DNA of 64,000 bases from Lepisosteus oculatus (lineage: Eukaryota > Chordata > Actinopteri > Semionotiformes > Lepisosteidae): positions 36,031,148-36,095,147 of the forward strand of contig NC_090706.1 in the NCBI RefSeq assembly GCF_040954835.1. The letters are read 5' to 3'. Positions 12,431-34,007 of this stretch are shown one piece after another. Below the pieces are notes generated by a model. That model was not told where the DNA came from. It ran no database searches and worked only from the letters and a program-made list of their open reading frames with translations. Both the position numbers and the translations under genes were made by a program. Position 1 is the first letter of the stretch, and the number at the start of each line of letters is the position of its first letter.

Positions 12431-12528
12431 GTTAACTTTATCTGTTTCAAAGCACAATACGGAATCATTTTTAAATACTGTACCACTTAACGTAGGCTAA
12501 GTGTACATGAAATAACCACAGCAAATGA

Positions 12529-12576
12529 AATAAACATGAAAATGGACAATACTTTTTTCAATAAGAAGAAAATAAA
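12529..12576 (+). terminator. Candidate polyadenylation signals of the claudin-like gene
   Basis: Two AATAAA hexamers, at 12529-12534 and 12571-12576, lie 100-145 bp after the stop codon on the coding strand. Confidence 0.5.
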
Positions 12577-14250
12577 TATATTTTAATACTAATACTAAAA
12601 ATACTTTGAGAGGTTAAAATAACATACTTTTTTGAGAGGTTGTGATAGTGTTGTTACACTACTATAGTAGTGTTTCATGTTTTTCTCATCTTCTCCGGTC
12701 TGTGACATAAAGGTTTAACTGAACAGAAAAGGAATGATGCTGGGAGATATGAACATATGATGGCATTTTTTTAAAGGTCTTTATAACTTAAGTCATAAGA
12801 CTTTTGGGATACTATGCTTGGAATATCTGGAAGCCAGCAGCAGTGTTCTGGGTTTTCACAATAATTTACTTCAGTTATTTATAAACAAAAGGCCATGGAA
12901 ATTTGATTTGTTTGAAAGGTTAAAATATATATGTATATTTCTTTCAGTACATAAATAGTGAGATATCTCTGTATTAAAAAGAAACTGAAAGAAAAATAAT
13001 TAACTGAAAATGAATCTATATTTAATAATATTTTTCATACTACAATGGTTTATAATGTTATTAATTATGTTTGCTTTGTTGTCATCTTTTGGGGAATTTG
13101 GGGGGTACTAAATGCCCTTTTAATAAATTATATTGTACTACACTGTGGAGGTTTGGGATTAATGACACTGACATCACTCAGAGAAAAGAAAACATTTCCG
13201 TACTCGCTGAGTAAACATAATTGACAATACTGTGTTCTAGAGAACACGACACACAGTACACCACAATTGTGCCAGTTTTCACAGCAGTAAAGAAACAAAG
13301 AGGGAGAACAAGAGAGGATTAAACAATACTTAAATATGGTGATAAAAAAATAGGACGAAAAAAACATGTTTTGATCAATTGGGAAGCATTAATTTAAAAA
13401 TTACTGCCCTTAAAAAAATTAAATTACTGCTGCCACTCCTTTGATTTATGTTTTTGCAAAAGATACAGTAAGGTTATTAATAGCCTTTAAAGAAGACTTC
13501 ACAAGGCCTATTTTTGTGGCTTATATTTTTTTTTTTACTAGATCCAGGGAGTTTCCATCAAGTCTTCCTCTGGTTGTCCACAATTTCAAATTCTGCATCA
13601 TGGTAAAACTGAACCATTCAGAATTTAACCTCACTCCTGCTTTTTCAGAGAGGGTTATTTTTTTTTCCTTTTCCCCTGTTATTGAAAGTTACAGAGAATT
13701 TACAAGCACACAATGTTTAAATAGCATTTTTTGCCACAACTCCCAAGCTGTGGTTGGATTCCTGGCCTATTAATACAGTGTTACATAAGAAGACTCACAT
13801 TATGATGTATGCCTAACTGAAGATGTTGCATGTGCACAAATTAAGTGCCAACAGCAAACTGAAGAAATCAGCAAAAAAGCTCAAGGATAGGTTCTCAGTA
13901 GAAGGGGTAATTGCAAAATGGGAAAGATAAACAAAAAACTTAATATACTTAATAATACCTAATATTTTTAACATAAAACAATATTAAACATTGCAATGAG
14001 TCACAAATTTCACCTCTTTACTGTCTTGCATCTTTGATATGTAGAACTGTATGTATTTTTCAAGTAACCAAACAAAAACATCTAACAATAATTTAACAAT
14101 AGACAAGCAATGTCAGTAGAAGTTACAATGCAAATTAACATTTTCTTAATATTATTAGCTCAATGAATGAAAAATTGAATACATTTATAGGACAAACTGT
14201 TGATATGTATTTATCTGTTCTACAAAGACAAACCCAATGTAGATAACTGA

Positions 14251-14263
14251 TGCCACCTGGTGG
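14251..14263 (-). promoter_or_regulatory. Candidate CTCF site
   Basis: On the minus strand this reads CCACCAGGTGGCA, which fits the core of the vertebrate CTCF motif (CCASYAGRKGGCR). It lies between the convergent ends of the claudin-like gene and atox1, a position where a boundary would make sense. Motif match only. Confidence 0.4.
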
Positions 14264-15469
14264 TAAGCATAGCATTATTATGTCACTATTAGAGATGAGT
14301 GTACTGTAATCATGAACAGTATCATACAAAACAGTTTTACATTTTATTGGTTTAGGTTTAAGTTTATTGGTTTAGACATGCGGTTTTGTACTACAAATGA
14401 CATACTACTTCATAAAACATTTATGACAGTTCCTAGCTTTTTATGTAGGCTCTATGGAGAATGTCATGTAGGCATTTTATACAATTATGCATTGTTTGTG
14501 AATTAGCTATTTAAAAATATCAAATTCAAGTATAATTAACACTACCTTTCTGAGAACAGTAAGGTCTCCCACTCACCTGAAATCATGCTAATTTGTTTAA
14601 ATACAGCTGGTATGAAAGCTGTAGGTTTCATTACTTCAGTAGTTAAATCTGGGTGGCAACATAGTTTCAAGACTAAAAATAAGAAAATCTAAATATAATA
14701 TAATCACGTATACGTATACCTAACGGCAGAAAGAGAAGAAAATGGTGCAGTCTATTTGAAAAGACGGCTTGGGTTATTTAAGAGAATAAATATGGCATAT
14801 CCTTTTTTTTTTAAATAAAACAAGACGTGTTTAACAATATTTTAATTGCAAAATAGCCTTTTAACAATATAGAAGTCAGTGGCACAAATGCTGATGAAGA
14901 GAAACAAAGCTTTCGAAAGCTTCAATGGTCCCCCACAGCCCATGACACTGATGGAAAGTTCACTTCACACGGCGAGTTTATTCTGCAAACTGCAAACACA
15001 AAGGCTGACCTTCTTTTCCTTCATAGCACCAGGGCATGCATAAGACACCTGTTGAGGAGCAAAAAGCAAAACAGATTCAGTATTTATGATATGAAATACA
15101 AGTCCTTGTTTCCTTTTGTAGACATCTAAAAACAAATTGTGAAGAGGTGAAACTGACTGAAAAAAATATTCCTTTACGTCCAAAAACGTTCCCCCACAGT
15201 TGCTGCAAACATTCCTCCATCTGCAACTTTACCCTTTTGTGTTTGAAGAAGTGGAGAATTCTTGTACCAACAGCTTTTTTTGAAAATGGAAATTCAAACT
15301 CCATTTGTCCAAACAGTTAAGACACCTAAAGAGACTCTCAGACTAACATCCCGAAAATTTTAAATGACAACTTCATTTGTGTTATTTTCTTTTGCTGATA
15401 AAACGTATGGGCCTAGCATGGTGATAGGACTAGATTAAAAATATGTATAGCGGCTAATTAACCCCCCTG

Positions 15470-15530
15470 TATATCATGATTTCACTGCAATTTCCCTCAC
15501 GGGATCAATAAAGTATCGATCTATCTATGA
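15470..15530 (+). repeat. Retroposon 3' tail
   Basis: AATTTCCCTCACGGGATCAA followed by TAAAGTATC and a short (ATCT)n run. This ending is shared by many fish non-LTR retroposons. The body is not recognisable. Confidence 0.5.
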
Positions 15531-15786
15531 TCCTGCATTATCTTAAAAGATTGAAAGATACCTCCACAGTGTAAAGGTCTTTAAAGACGTCTTCTCCACT
15601 TGATATGGCCTAGCAAAAGAGGTCATTTGTTTTCTAACACTGTAAGAAAATTGCAGTTTGTGTATTTGATGGCCATGGACTACCTGATACTGGTATTAAA
15701 GGTCTGTCCTTATCTAGCAAACTTAACTTGTGCCAGTTATAGTATAGTCAAAACTGTACTCCCATAGTGCTGTGGAATGATCAAAG

Positions 15787-15792
15787 TTTAAT
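15787..15792 (-). terminator. Candidate polyadenylation signal of atox1
   Basis: ATTAAA on the minus strand about 140 bp after the atox1 stop codon; no AATAAA was seen on this strand between it and the stop. It would give a short 3' UTR. Confidence 0.4.
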
Positions 15793-15933
15793 GACCTAGA
15801 TCAATAATGAACAGGTAGCCGTTATCAACACATGGTAACTATGCAATGTTACAAGTAAAGCTAATCAAAACCAGAATTCTCAATAAGATGTTCAAAATAA
15901 CCCCTTTTCACCTGCTTATATTGGAAGAGTGAT

Positions 15934-16058
15934 TCATTTTGGACCAATATACGTTACAGTTTTCCCCGTCTTCTTCAGAGTTTCAATAAGAACTTCTACA
16001 CTCTGCTCAGACTCAATAAAAACCTTCTTATTGGGAAGGTCAATGTCAAATTTCACAC
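15934..16058 (-). CDS. atox1: atox1 exon 3
   Basis: Acceptor ATTCTTTTTCATAG, then GVKFDIDLPNKK to the TGA at 15934-15936. The product ends in YIGPK, close to the vertebrate ATOX1 C-terminus. Confidence 0.95.
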
Positions 16059-17139
16059 CTATGAAAAAGAATAAAAGGAACTGAATGAGATCCTTGGGAC
16101 AGGCAATGAATTAATATTGCAACGAAAAATTACTAGAAAAATCTGGTATGCAAATATATCGTAAATAAATTATATAGGTACTGTATATTCTACTGATGGA
16201 GGGGAAAGGGCAATGTTATGTTTTTGAATTTTTAAAAGTGCATAACAAACTGGACAAAATTGTCGTAACATTGCATTGCGTTATTAAATAACTATCAACG
16301 GTTACAAAAGACAACCTGCAAGAATGTAATAAAAAGGTCATAACGACACAAAAACTAGAAGATATAACACACTCAGCATGCACTGAGAGGAAAGAGCAAT
16401 GAATAGAAGTAGAAGCGGTGTGAGGGCCTTTTAAAACATTATGGCAAAAACTAAACATTACATTATGGTGAATTAGCTTATGAAGATGGACACGCTAAAT
16501 GTACTTTATTTTTCTTACTAAAAGCCTTTTTAATATCAATGTATATAGTGTATGTATAACCAGAGTAAAAAATACACAAAATATGACTACACATACACTT
16601 CTATCGTATGTGTAATCATGTGGAAAATTCAGTCATGTGATTGCTCCAAGTCTCTTCTCAAGAAACCCGTTAGTTAGCAGGAAATCGGATACTTTTTTAC
16701 TATGTAAAACAATTACAGGTCAGGCAATAGATTTAATTTTCCGAGGAAATCAGATACTTTTATCACGCTATCTGGCTTTCGGTTTGGTGCCACTGTCACA
16801 CTGCAACTGCGGTCTTTCGGCATCAGGCACTCCCTGTTGTTAATAACACCACGCACCCAGGGAATAAAAGTGAAAACTCATGGGTAGGACTTGCCTTGCA
16901 GTTTATTGAGAACGCGAGTCACAGCGCCTGAACACCCTTCGCAGGTCATATCCACGAAAAACTCGTGCTTCTGTCGGGAAGGAATCCAATCCATTATTTC
17001 ATTACACCGGGTCATTTCATATTCCAACACTGCAATGATCCAGTCAAAGGCCTGGATTCACAAATAAGCAATAACTAACGCCATGCAATATAGACACCGT
17101 CAACATAAAACTTCTCGTCGTGTAGCTACTTGCCTGCAT
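15934..17139 (-). CDS. atox1: Copper chaperone ATOX1 (3 exons, 68 aa)
   Basis: Cytosolic copper(I) chaperone that hands copper to the ATP7A/ATP7B pumps of the secretory pathway. Three minus-strand exons (17134-17139, 16895-16970, 15934-16058) total 207 bp, giving 68 residues plus stop, the same length as human ATOX1. The product starts MQKHEFFVDMTCEGC and contains the metal-binding MxCxxC motif (Cys residues 12 and 15), a conserved VLNKL stretch and IDLPNKKV. The lysine-rich KKTGKT near the end matches the ATOX1 loop that touches the copper site. The intron after exon 2 stays in frame only with a GC donor (AAG|GCAAGT), because the nearest GT sites lead to early stops. Exon 1 also fits a GC donor (CAG|GCAAGT). 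A less likely exon 1 is upstream at about 17209-17214, ATGAAA|GTACAC, which would also supply a start in phase. The gene is head to head with the transporter at 18061. Confidence 0.92.
16895..16970 (-). CDS. atox1: atox1 exon 2
   Basis: Acceptor TTCCTTCCCGACAG, then 25 codons from KHEFFVDMTC to NKLQ plus one base that completes a Gly codon with exon 3. The donor is CAAG|GCAAGT. Carries the copper-binding cysteines. Confidence 0.93.
17134..17139 (-). CDS. atox1: atox1 exon 1 coding part (Met-Gln)
   Basis: ATG CAG followed at once by GCAAGT. Human ATOX1 also encodes only a couple of residues before KHEF, so a two-codon first exon is expected. The start has A at -3. Placed by reading phase and donor shape, so less certain than exons 2 and 3. 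Confidence 0.55.
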
Positions 17140-17731
17140 ATTTCCTTTCCAAATATCAGTTACACCGTTCGACCCTCTTCAACTTTCCCGTCTGCGACTG
17201 TGTACTTTCATCACAAGTAAAATGCTTTAATAGTCTTCCCAGCGATCAGCCCCCTTTCCAGAAACAGGAGTCAGCAATGCTCGTTTTAGGGACGGTCATC
17301 AAGGTTCATCTGCATTTCGTGAACCAGAACTTGAATTAGAATACAGATAAATCTGCCTGATCTGGAGTAAATGTATCATGATGCATAAAAAATAGACATT
17401 ATCTACAACATAAATATTTTCTGTTTGTTGCTTTTCACGATTCAGACATGAATATTGTTAGGGGAAAAAGATGAGTGAAATGATGACATTCCCTTCTACT
17501 ATTATCGAGGCGCCAGGAAGACTTGTGGTACCTCAAGCATGGCTGTGGGTGGCGCTGAGTTCTCCCCTAAATCATTAATTTGCAGAAAAGTAGTTAACCC
17601 ATTAGAAGCGACATTTTGAAATAATAAATAAGCATATGTGTCGATTTAATAATAGTAGTTTAATGTTCATCCACAGTAAATTCAGATGCATTTATTTAAC
17701 TATTTAAACGACAGCCAAAAAACATAATACA

Positions 17732-17763
<32 letters not shown>

Positions 17764-18060
17764 TATTTTTTATTATACAATATTATTTATAAACGCTTCA
17801 AAAAACGCAAATTCTGTTAAACAACACACGCAAATAGAAGATTTTAAAATAAAATGTACACATCTAATCTGTATGTTAAAAAATAGAAAATTATTTTCAC
17901 TGGAAAATGAAAGTTGGGGGATGCATTACATCCGCTACACTAATGACGAAGACTAGAAAAAAAAACCTGTCTAAAACCCGTCCACGCATTGCAGCAACTG
18001 TTTTTAAGGTTGATATGCCCATAAAGTGATTTTTTTCTTAACATGTGGACCTCCATTCTT
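17140..18060. promoter_or_regulatory. Divergent upstream region of atox1 and the slc36a1-like gene
   Basis: About 0.9 kb separates the atox1 start codon (minus) from the CpG-rich first exon of the transporter (plus). No coding sequence was seen. It includes an (AAT)n microsatellite at 17730-17763 and AT-rich DNA. Upstream of the atox1 start on the minus strand there is a short ATG frame of ten codons around 17214, which would be an upstream ORF if transcribed. TATA boxes or start sites could not be fixed from sequence. Confidence 0.5.
17730..17763. repeat. (AAT)n microsatellite
   Basis: About ten uninterrupted AAT units in the shared upstream region of two genes. Confidence 0.95.
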
Positions 18061-18106
18061 TCACTCGGTGAGGTAAACTTCCTGGTATCCATGGAGAAGG
18101 AGTCGG

Positions 18107-18116
18107 GTCAGCTGAC
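18107..18116. promoter_or_regulatory. Palindromic E-box GTCAGCTGAC
   Basis: A perfect 10-bp palindrome with the CAGCTG E-box core, 18 bp before the CACGTG-type palindrome. Confidence 0.4.
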
Positions 18117-18133
18117 CTTCACGAGGCGGGGAA

Positions 18134-18143
18134 GTCACGTGAT
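18134..18143. promoter_or_regulatory. CLEAR-like element GTCACGTGAT
   Basis: Matches nine of ten positions of the CLEAR consensus GTCACGTGAC, with the full TCACGTGA core bound by TFEB/TFE3/MITF. It lies in CpG-rich DNA at the start of a gene whose mammalian relative, SLC36A1, works in the lysosomal membrane. USF proteins bind the same core, so the factor is inferred. Confidence 0.5.
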
Positions 18144-20024
18144 CCGGCGGCTCGGAGACTCGGGAAGCTGAACGCGAGATTTTGGTGCCGCTGAGCCGCG
18201 GTAACGCGACGAGAAAACACGACCCCGGTAAAGATGGTGTGAAAACATCTCCGCGGCGTTGATCACAGGTAACACTAGGCACTCTATGGCTGTGCCTTGC
18301 ACCGATCGTTTCTGCATGCTGATTGGATTGAGCAGTGTTAGGGAAAGCAATTAGTATGCAAAGTGCTAGGATGCAAATCGTGCTAACACACGCTAGGATA
18401 AGGATCTAACATGCAAGATGACCGATAAAGCAGTCTAGATGCTCGGATGTTGCTTACTCCGCATTTGTTGCTCACCACGTCAAATAGTTTAGCCACCGGG
18501 CTAAAGGTATGTGTGACGATTCTTTACCATATCTGACAGGGCTTCAGGAGAATGTATCAAAGGTACCTGTTCTAGTACTTAAAAGTTCTTGCAATTGGAA
18601 ACGTCTTTTCTTGATACGCTCGTATATTATGATGTACGTTTAAAGGCCAGCTGTTGGATTTTATTGAGATAGTGGAACCTTTCCATTGTATTCACCTAGT
18701 AACACTGTGTCTAGTATTATGATGGTTTTATCCTTGTGCTGTAACTTAAATCATTTGTTTTTTATTCTGGTTGTGAAAAACGTAAACTTGAGTCGCTTTG
18801 TAAAATGAAATGATGAAGGAAATTAAGTGCAGGGCATTCCATGTGCAAAGTCCTGGAAGCCAGTCCAAAACGTGTTAAATACGGGATTAGCTCAACAGAT
18901 GCACATGATCCCATACATTTTTAGGCGCAAGTGTATTTTACACTGCAACTATATACCCCCAAGGGAAATACAAATGAAAGCGAAAACTACTCAATTATTA
19001 TCATTTTAAGGAGGAGCGAATAAGTCAGAATGTTTTTCATTTTAGTTTAAATACAATGACTGCTTCTCACGACTGCGAAATCTGTTTTTTGCTGCTGCTG
19101 ACTGACTCGTGGAAGAGATGTTCTCAGGTGCTTGGATTGTGAGCTTTTCAGCTAATGATTCACACCTGTGAATCACAACAATGATAATGTTGATTATTTA
19201 GTCTTTGGATGGGCTAAGGTACCATTCACTTAAAAATAAAATGACTAGTGGTGTCATAACAATCTATTTACACTTTTCATTGAAACTGACAACAGTTTTT
19301 ATAGATTTTCTGTGACGAGGAATAAACATTAGCTTCTATTTGCTTGATTTAATTATTTCACATGGCTTCCCACTTCAGAATTGACCATTCTGTCATAGTA
19401 AGTTCTGCCTCAGGCATTAGAAGTTCAGACTGCAGTGTTGACAAGTCCTATAAACCACTATTACTTATTTAAAATAGAGTTTTTAGAACCAATTTGCTCA
19501 CGAGTCTCTTTACTTGTCTCCCGTAAGCCTTGGCATTTTGGATTTAAAAAACACTTAGCCCTGAAAAATAACCTTACATCTGAACTAGTTTTATTTTTCT
19601 TCACTAGAAAACCTAGCTCTTTCTAGTAAAATAGCAGTTTAAATATTACTACTCTGACAATGTTATTCTGAAGTTATTGAAGACGAGGTCAACTTTCCTA
19701 ACATATGGTATTTCACTGTTGTCGTGAAGTGAATCAGTGACAACGTGTTTACTATGTTAAATTAAAATTGGGAGCCTATTAAAAACAGGCAAAAGGTGGA
19801 ATGGCAGCTTGTCTTTCTTTTCTGAAACAACACCCGATGCTGTTAATAAAATTGCATTACTCTGAGTCTGTGCTTGTATCTGATGTCCTGAGCTGCTGAC
19901 CTTATTAGAGCAATCATATGTTGCTTTCTTCCTATTATAGAAGCTCTTCTGTTTGAATGCAGGGCGTTTGGAGTGGATTCCCTCAGGTAACAGTGAAGCT
20001 CAGATTGTAAAGTGGTAACCTCAG

Positions 20025-20063
20025 GACTACACATGACTACAGACGGCGCTAACAGCATCAATG
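20025..20063 (+). CDS. Possible alternative 5' coding exon of the slc36a1-like gene
   Basis: Bounded by CCTCAG and ATG|GTAATC. It holds an ATG at 20033 and ten codons (MTTDGANSIN) plus one base. Spliced to the acceptor at 21861 it reads in frame, adding Gly-Thr before the Met at 21867 and so extending the N-terminus by 12 residues. SLC36 N-termini vary and are cytoplasmic, so this is plausible, but an exon this short can arise by chance. Confidence 0.3.
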
Positions 20064-20311
20064 GTAATCCACTTTATTCAAGTTTTATGACCTATGAGTC
20101 AGAGCTGGTAAGGCTGAAATATTGTTGGTCTTCAACCTAAAAGTGGTCTTGTTTTCCTTCTGATGCATTTTGGTTTAAAAAGCAACACTTATTTCACCTT
20201 AGAGAATGTATATGCGGTAAGACCATGAGACCGTAAGGGAAAGTCCCTAGAGATAGAAAAGGTCACAATTTTGTTTCCTGAACTGTACTGAAAATCAAAA
20301 AACAGTTTTGG

Positions 20312-20374
20312 GTGGGTGGCTCATTCCATGTTGAAAGGAAAAGAAGAGAGAGACAAGTTTTTGGCTGTGGAGCA
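20312..20374 (+). repeat. Foldback element, left-end fragment
   Basis: GGCTCATTCCATGTTGAAAG, then later GGCTGTGGAGC, matching the left end and interior of the element at 33795-34007. The right end is missing. Confidence 0.6.
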
Positions 20375-21630
20375 ACAGAAACAAACCCATTCAATAAGTT
20401 TCTCTGTATTCTCTTGGGAATCATTTAAGATGCCACACAAAAAACTGACTAGAAATGAATTAGGAGTTAAGAGTTAGGGATAAGGGACAAGTAGAATGTC
20501 AGAGAATGTGTATTTCAGATTGTTGTTTTGTAAGAAAAAGGCTGAAGGCTAGAATGCAACCTGACTGAAGATCTTATTATTGCACAATTCCTGGTACACT
20601 TTGCTGCAATTATAGCATAATATGTCACATACGTCCTCCTGACACGTTTAAACTCCCTTTAAATAATGATCGTTTTAAAATATTTAGGAATCTTTAGCGT
20701 TAGCCATTATGATGCCTATAAAATTAGACTAATGCGTGGATTAAAGTACATCCATAAATTACAATCCAAGAACACTTGGTGTTCATCAGGTTATGGCTTT
20801 GTAGTTTGCAAATGATAAATTCATTCACTTTTTTTTCCTTAAACTGACCCGGGACCAATTCCCAAGATCAGAATTACAGATAGTTCAAACACCTATAATG
20901 CTACTCCTCAGTATTGTAATTATAATATGGAAAAGAAATTGAACTGTTTCAGTAGACTGTCCTCAGGATTTCTCCCTTTTCACTGCAGTGATAACTAATG
21001 AAATGTTGTTGATCAGGCTGTATACCTCCCTCCAATTTGTGAAACTATTTTAATTAACAAAACAGTTGTCAAACTGCATAAGATAATGGGGCATGTATGT
21101 ACCTTAATACATAAGGTTATTTGTGCACAGAATAAATATTTAATCAAAGTGTTCAATTTCTGTTTTATATTTTAAATAGTACTTTCATGTTATCTTAGTT
21201 TCCATCTTAACTCTGTGATTATGCACACACCACCTGGATCTCTTTGGTGTTATGAATCTCTCTTTTGTGACTTGAATTGTGCTACCATGACTCATGGTAC
21301 AATATGCTCCGAGAAACTGCACTGGGCTTGCCAGTATTTGGTTCTTCCGTTTACAAATGTTCCTAATGCGTGGGTGTTGCATAATAACAAGCTACACTGT
21401 AGTTCATGTCTTTGCATTGTAGAAAAGCCTGTTATTAGAAGCCCATTGTTTTAAAACCTCTTTCTTGACGTGTTAATAAATTACTAAAAATCCACTTTTT
21501 CTTCAGACTCCAAGGAAGAGTAATTTTTCTGTTCTCCTTTCCTTTTTATGTGGATTAATACACAGGAGGTCTTGTGCAATCCAGCAGTACATCTTATTTG
21601 TTCACGCAGGTAGTTGAGTCAGCATGGTTA

Positions 21631-21760
21631 GGCTGCAAAGGAACAGGTAAAAGTTTATTCCATGCTGAAAAGACACCCGAAGAAGGCCCCCCAGCTGAAA
21701 CATTGTTTCTTTTCTTCTCTTTTCAGCATGGAATAAACCTTTACTTATTCCTTTGCGTCT
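21631..21760. repeat. Foldback element, near-complete short copy
   Basis: The left arm GCAAAGGAAC.AGGTAAAAG..TTTATTCCATGCTGAAAAG is mirrored by a right arm CTTTTCAGCATGGAATAAAC, then CTTTAC..ATTCCTTTGC, so the element is a palindrome around a short centre containing CCCGAAGAAGGC. It ends about 100 bp before the acceptor of the first coding exon. Same family as 33795-34007. Confidence 0.8.
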
Positions 21761-21866
21761 TTTTTTTTTTACAGGCAAACGAATGTCTTGCTTATTTTCA
21801 CCTTCAGCTAGTAGCAGTTTAACCTTGATGGGACACGATGCTTTTTCTTTCTTTCTTCCAGGAACC

Positions 21867-33770
<11,904 letters not shown>

Positions 33771-33794
33771 GTGAGTAAAGAAACCTACGTATAG

Positions 33795-34007
33795 ACGGGT
33801 AAAGGCTCATTCCATGCTGAAGAGTAAAGAAAAGAAACATGACGTTTCAGCTGTGGAGCTTTCTTCAGGTGTGAGGGAGAGGGGAAAGTTGTAAAGAAAT
33901 AAAGTTATAGGAAAGAAAAAGTCAGAGTAGACAGCTGAAGCTGAAGGTAATGATTCTTTTCTGCGCCTTTCAGCATGGAATAAACCTTTGCCTGTTCCTT
34001 TGCAGCC
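33795..34007. repeat. Foldback element, longer copy
   Basis: The left arm GGTAAAGGCTCATTCCATGC is mirrored by the right arm GCATGGAATAAACCTTTGCC. The centre holds ACGTTTCAGCTGTGGAGC and CTTCTTCAGGTGTGAGGGAG. It starts only about 25 bp after the donor of the last transporter exon found. Related copies lie at 20312 and 21631. Confidence 0.8.

Larger units (their letters stand above)
12600..15780. other. Intergenic DNA between two convergent genes
   Basis: AT-rich sequence between the ends of the claudin-like gene and atox1. It contains one CTCF-like site (14251) and a retroposon tail (15470-15530). No coding exon was recognised on either strand. Confidence 0.55.
18061..18268 (+). other. Probable noncoding first exon and promoter of the slc36a1-like gene
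   Basis: The most CpG-rich stretch of the window (CGCGACGAG, CCGCGGCG and similar), ending in CACAG|GTAACA, a usable splice donor. The 5' edge is not visible and is set approximately. It could carry both core promoter and 5' UTR. If transcribed it contains a 26-codon upstream frame (18091-18171) and a two-codon ATG-GTG-TGA at 18234. An alternative donor CCCCG|GTAAAG lies at 18228. Assigned to the transporter by position and strand only. Confidence 0.55.
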
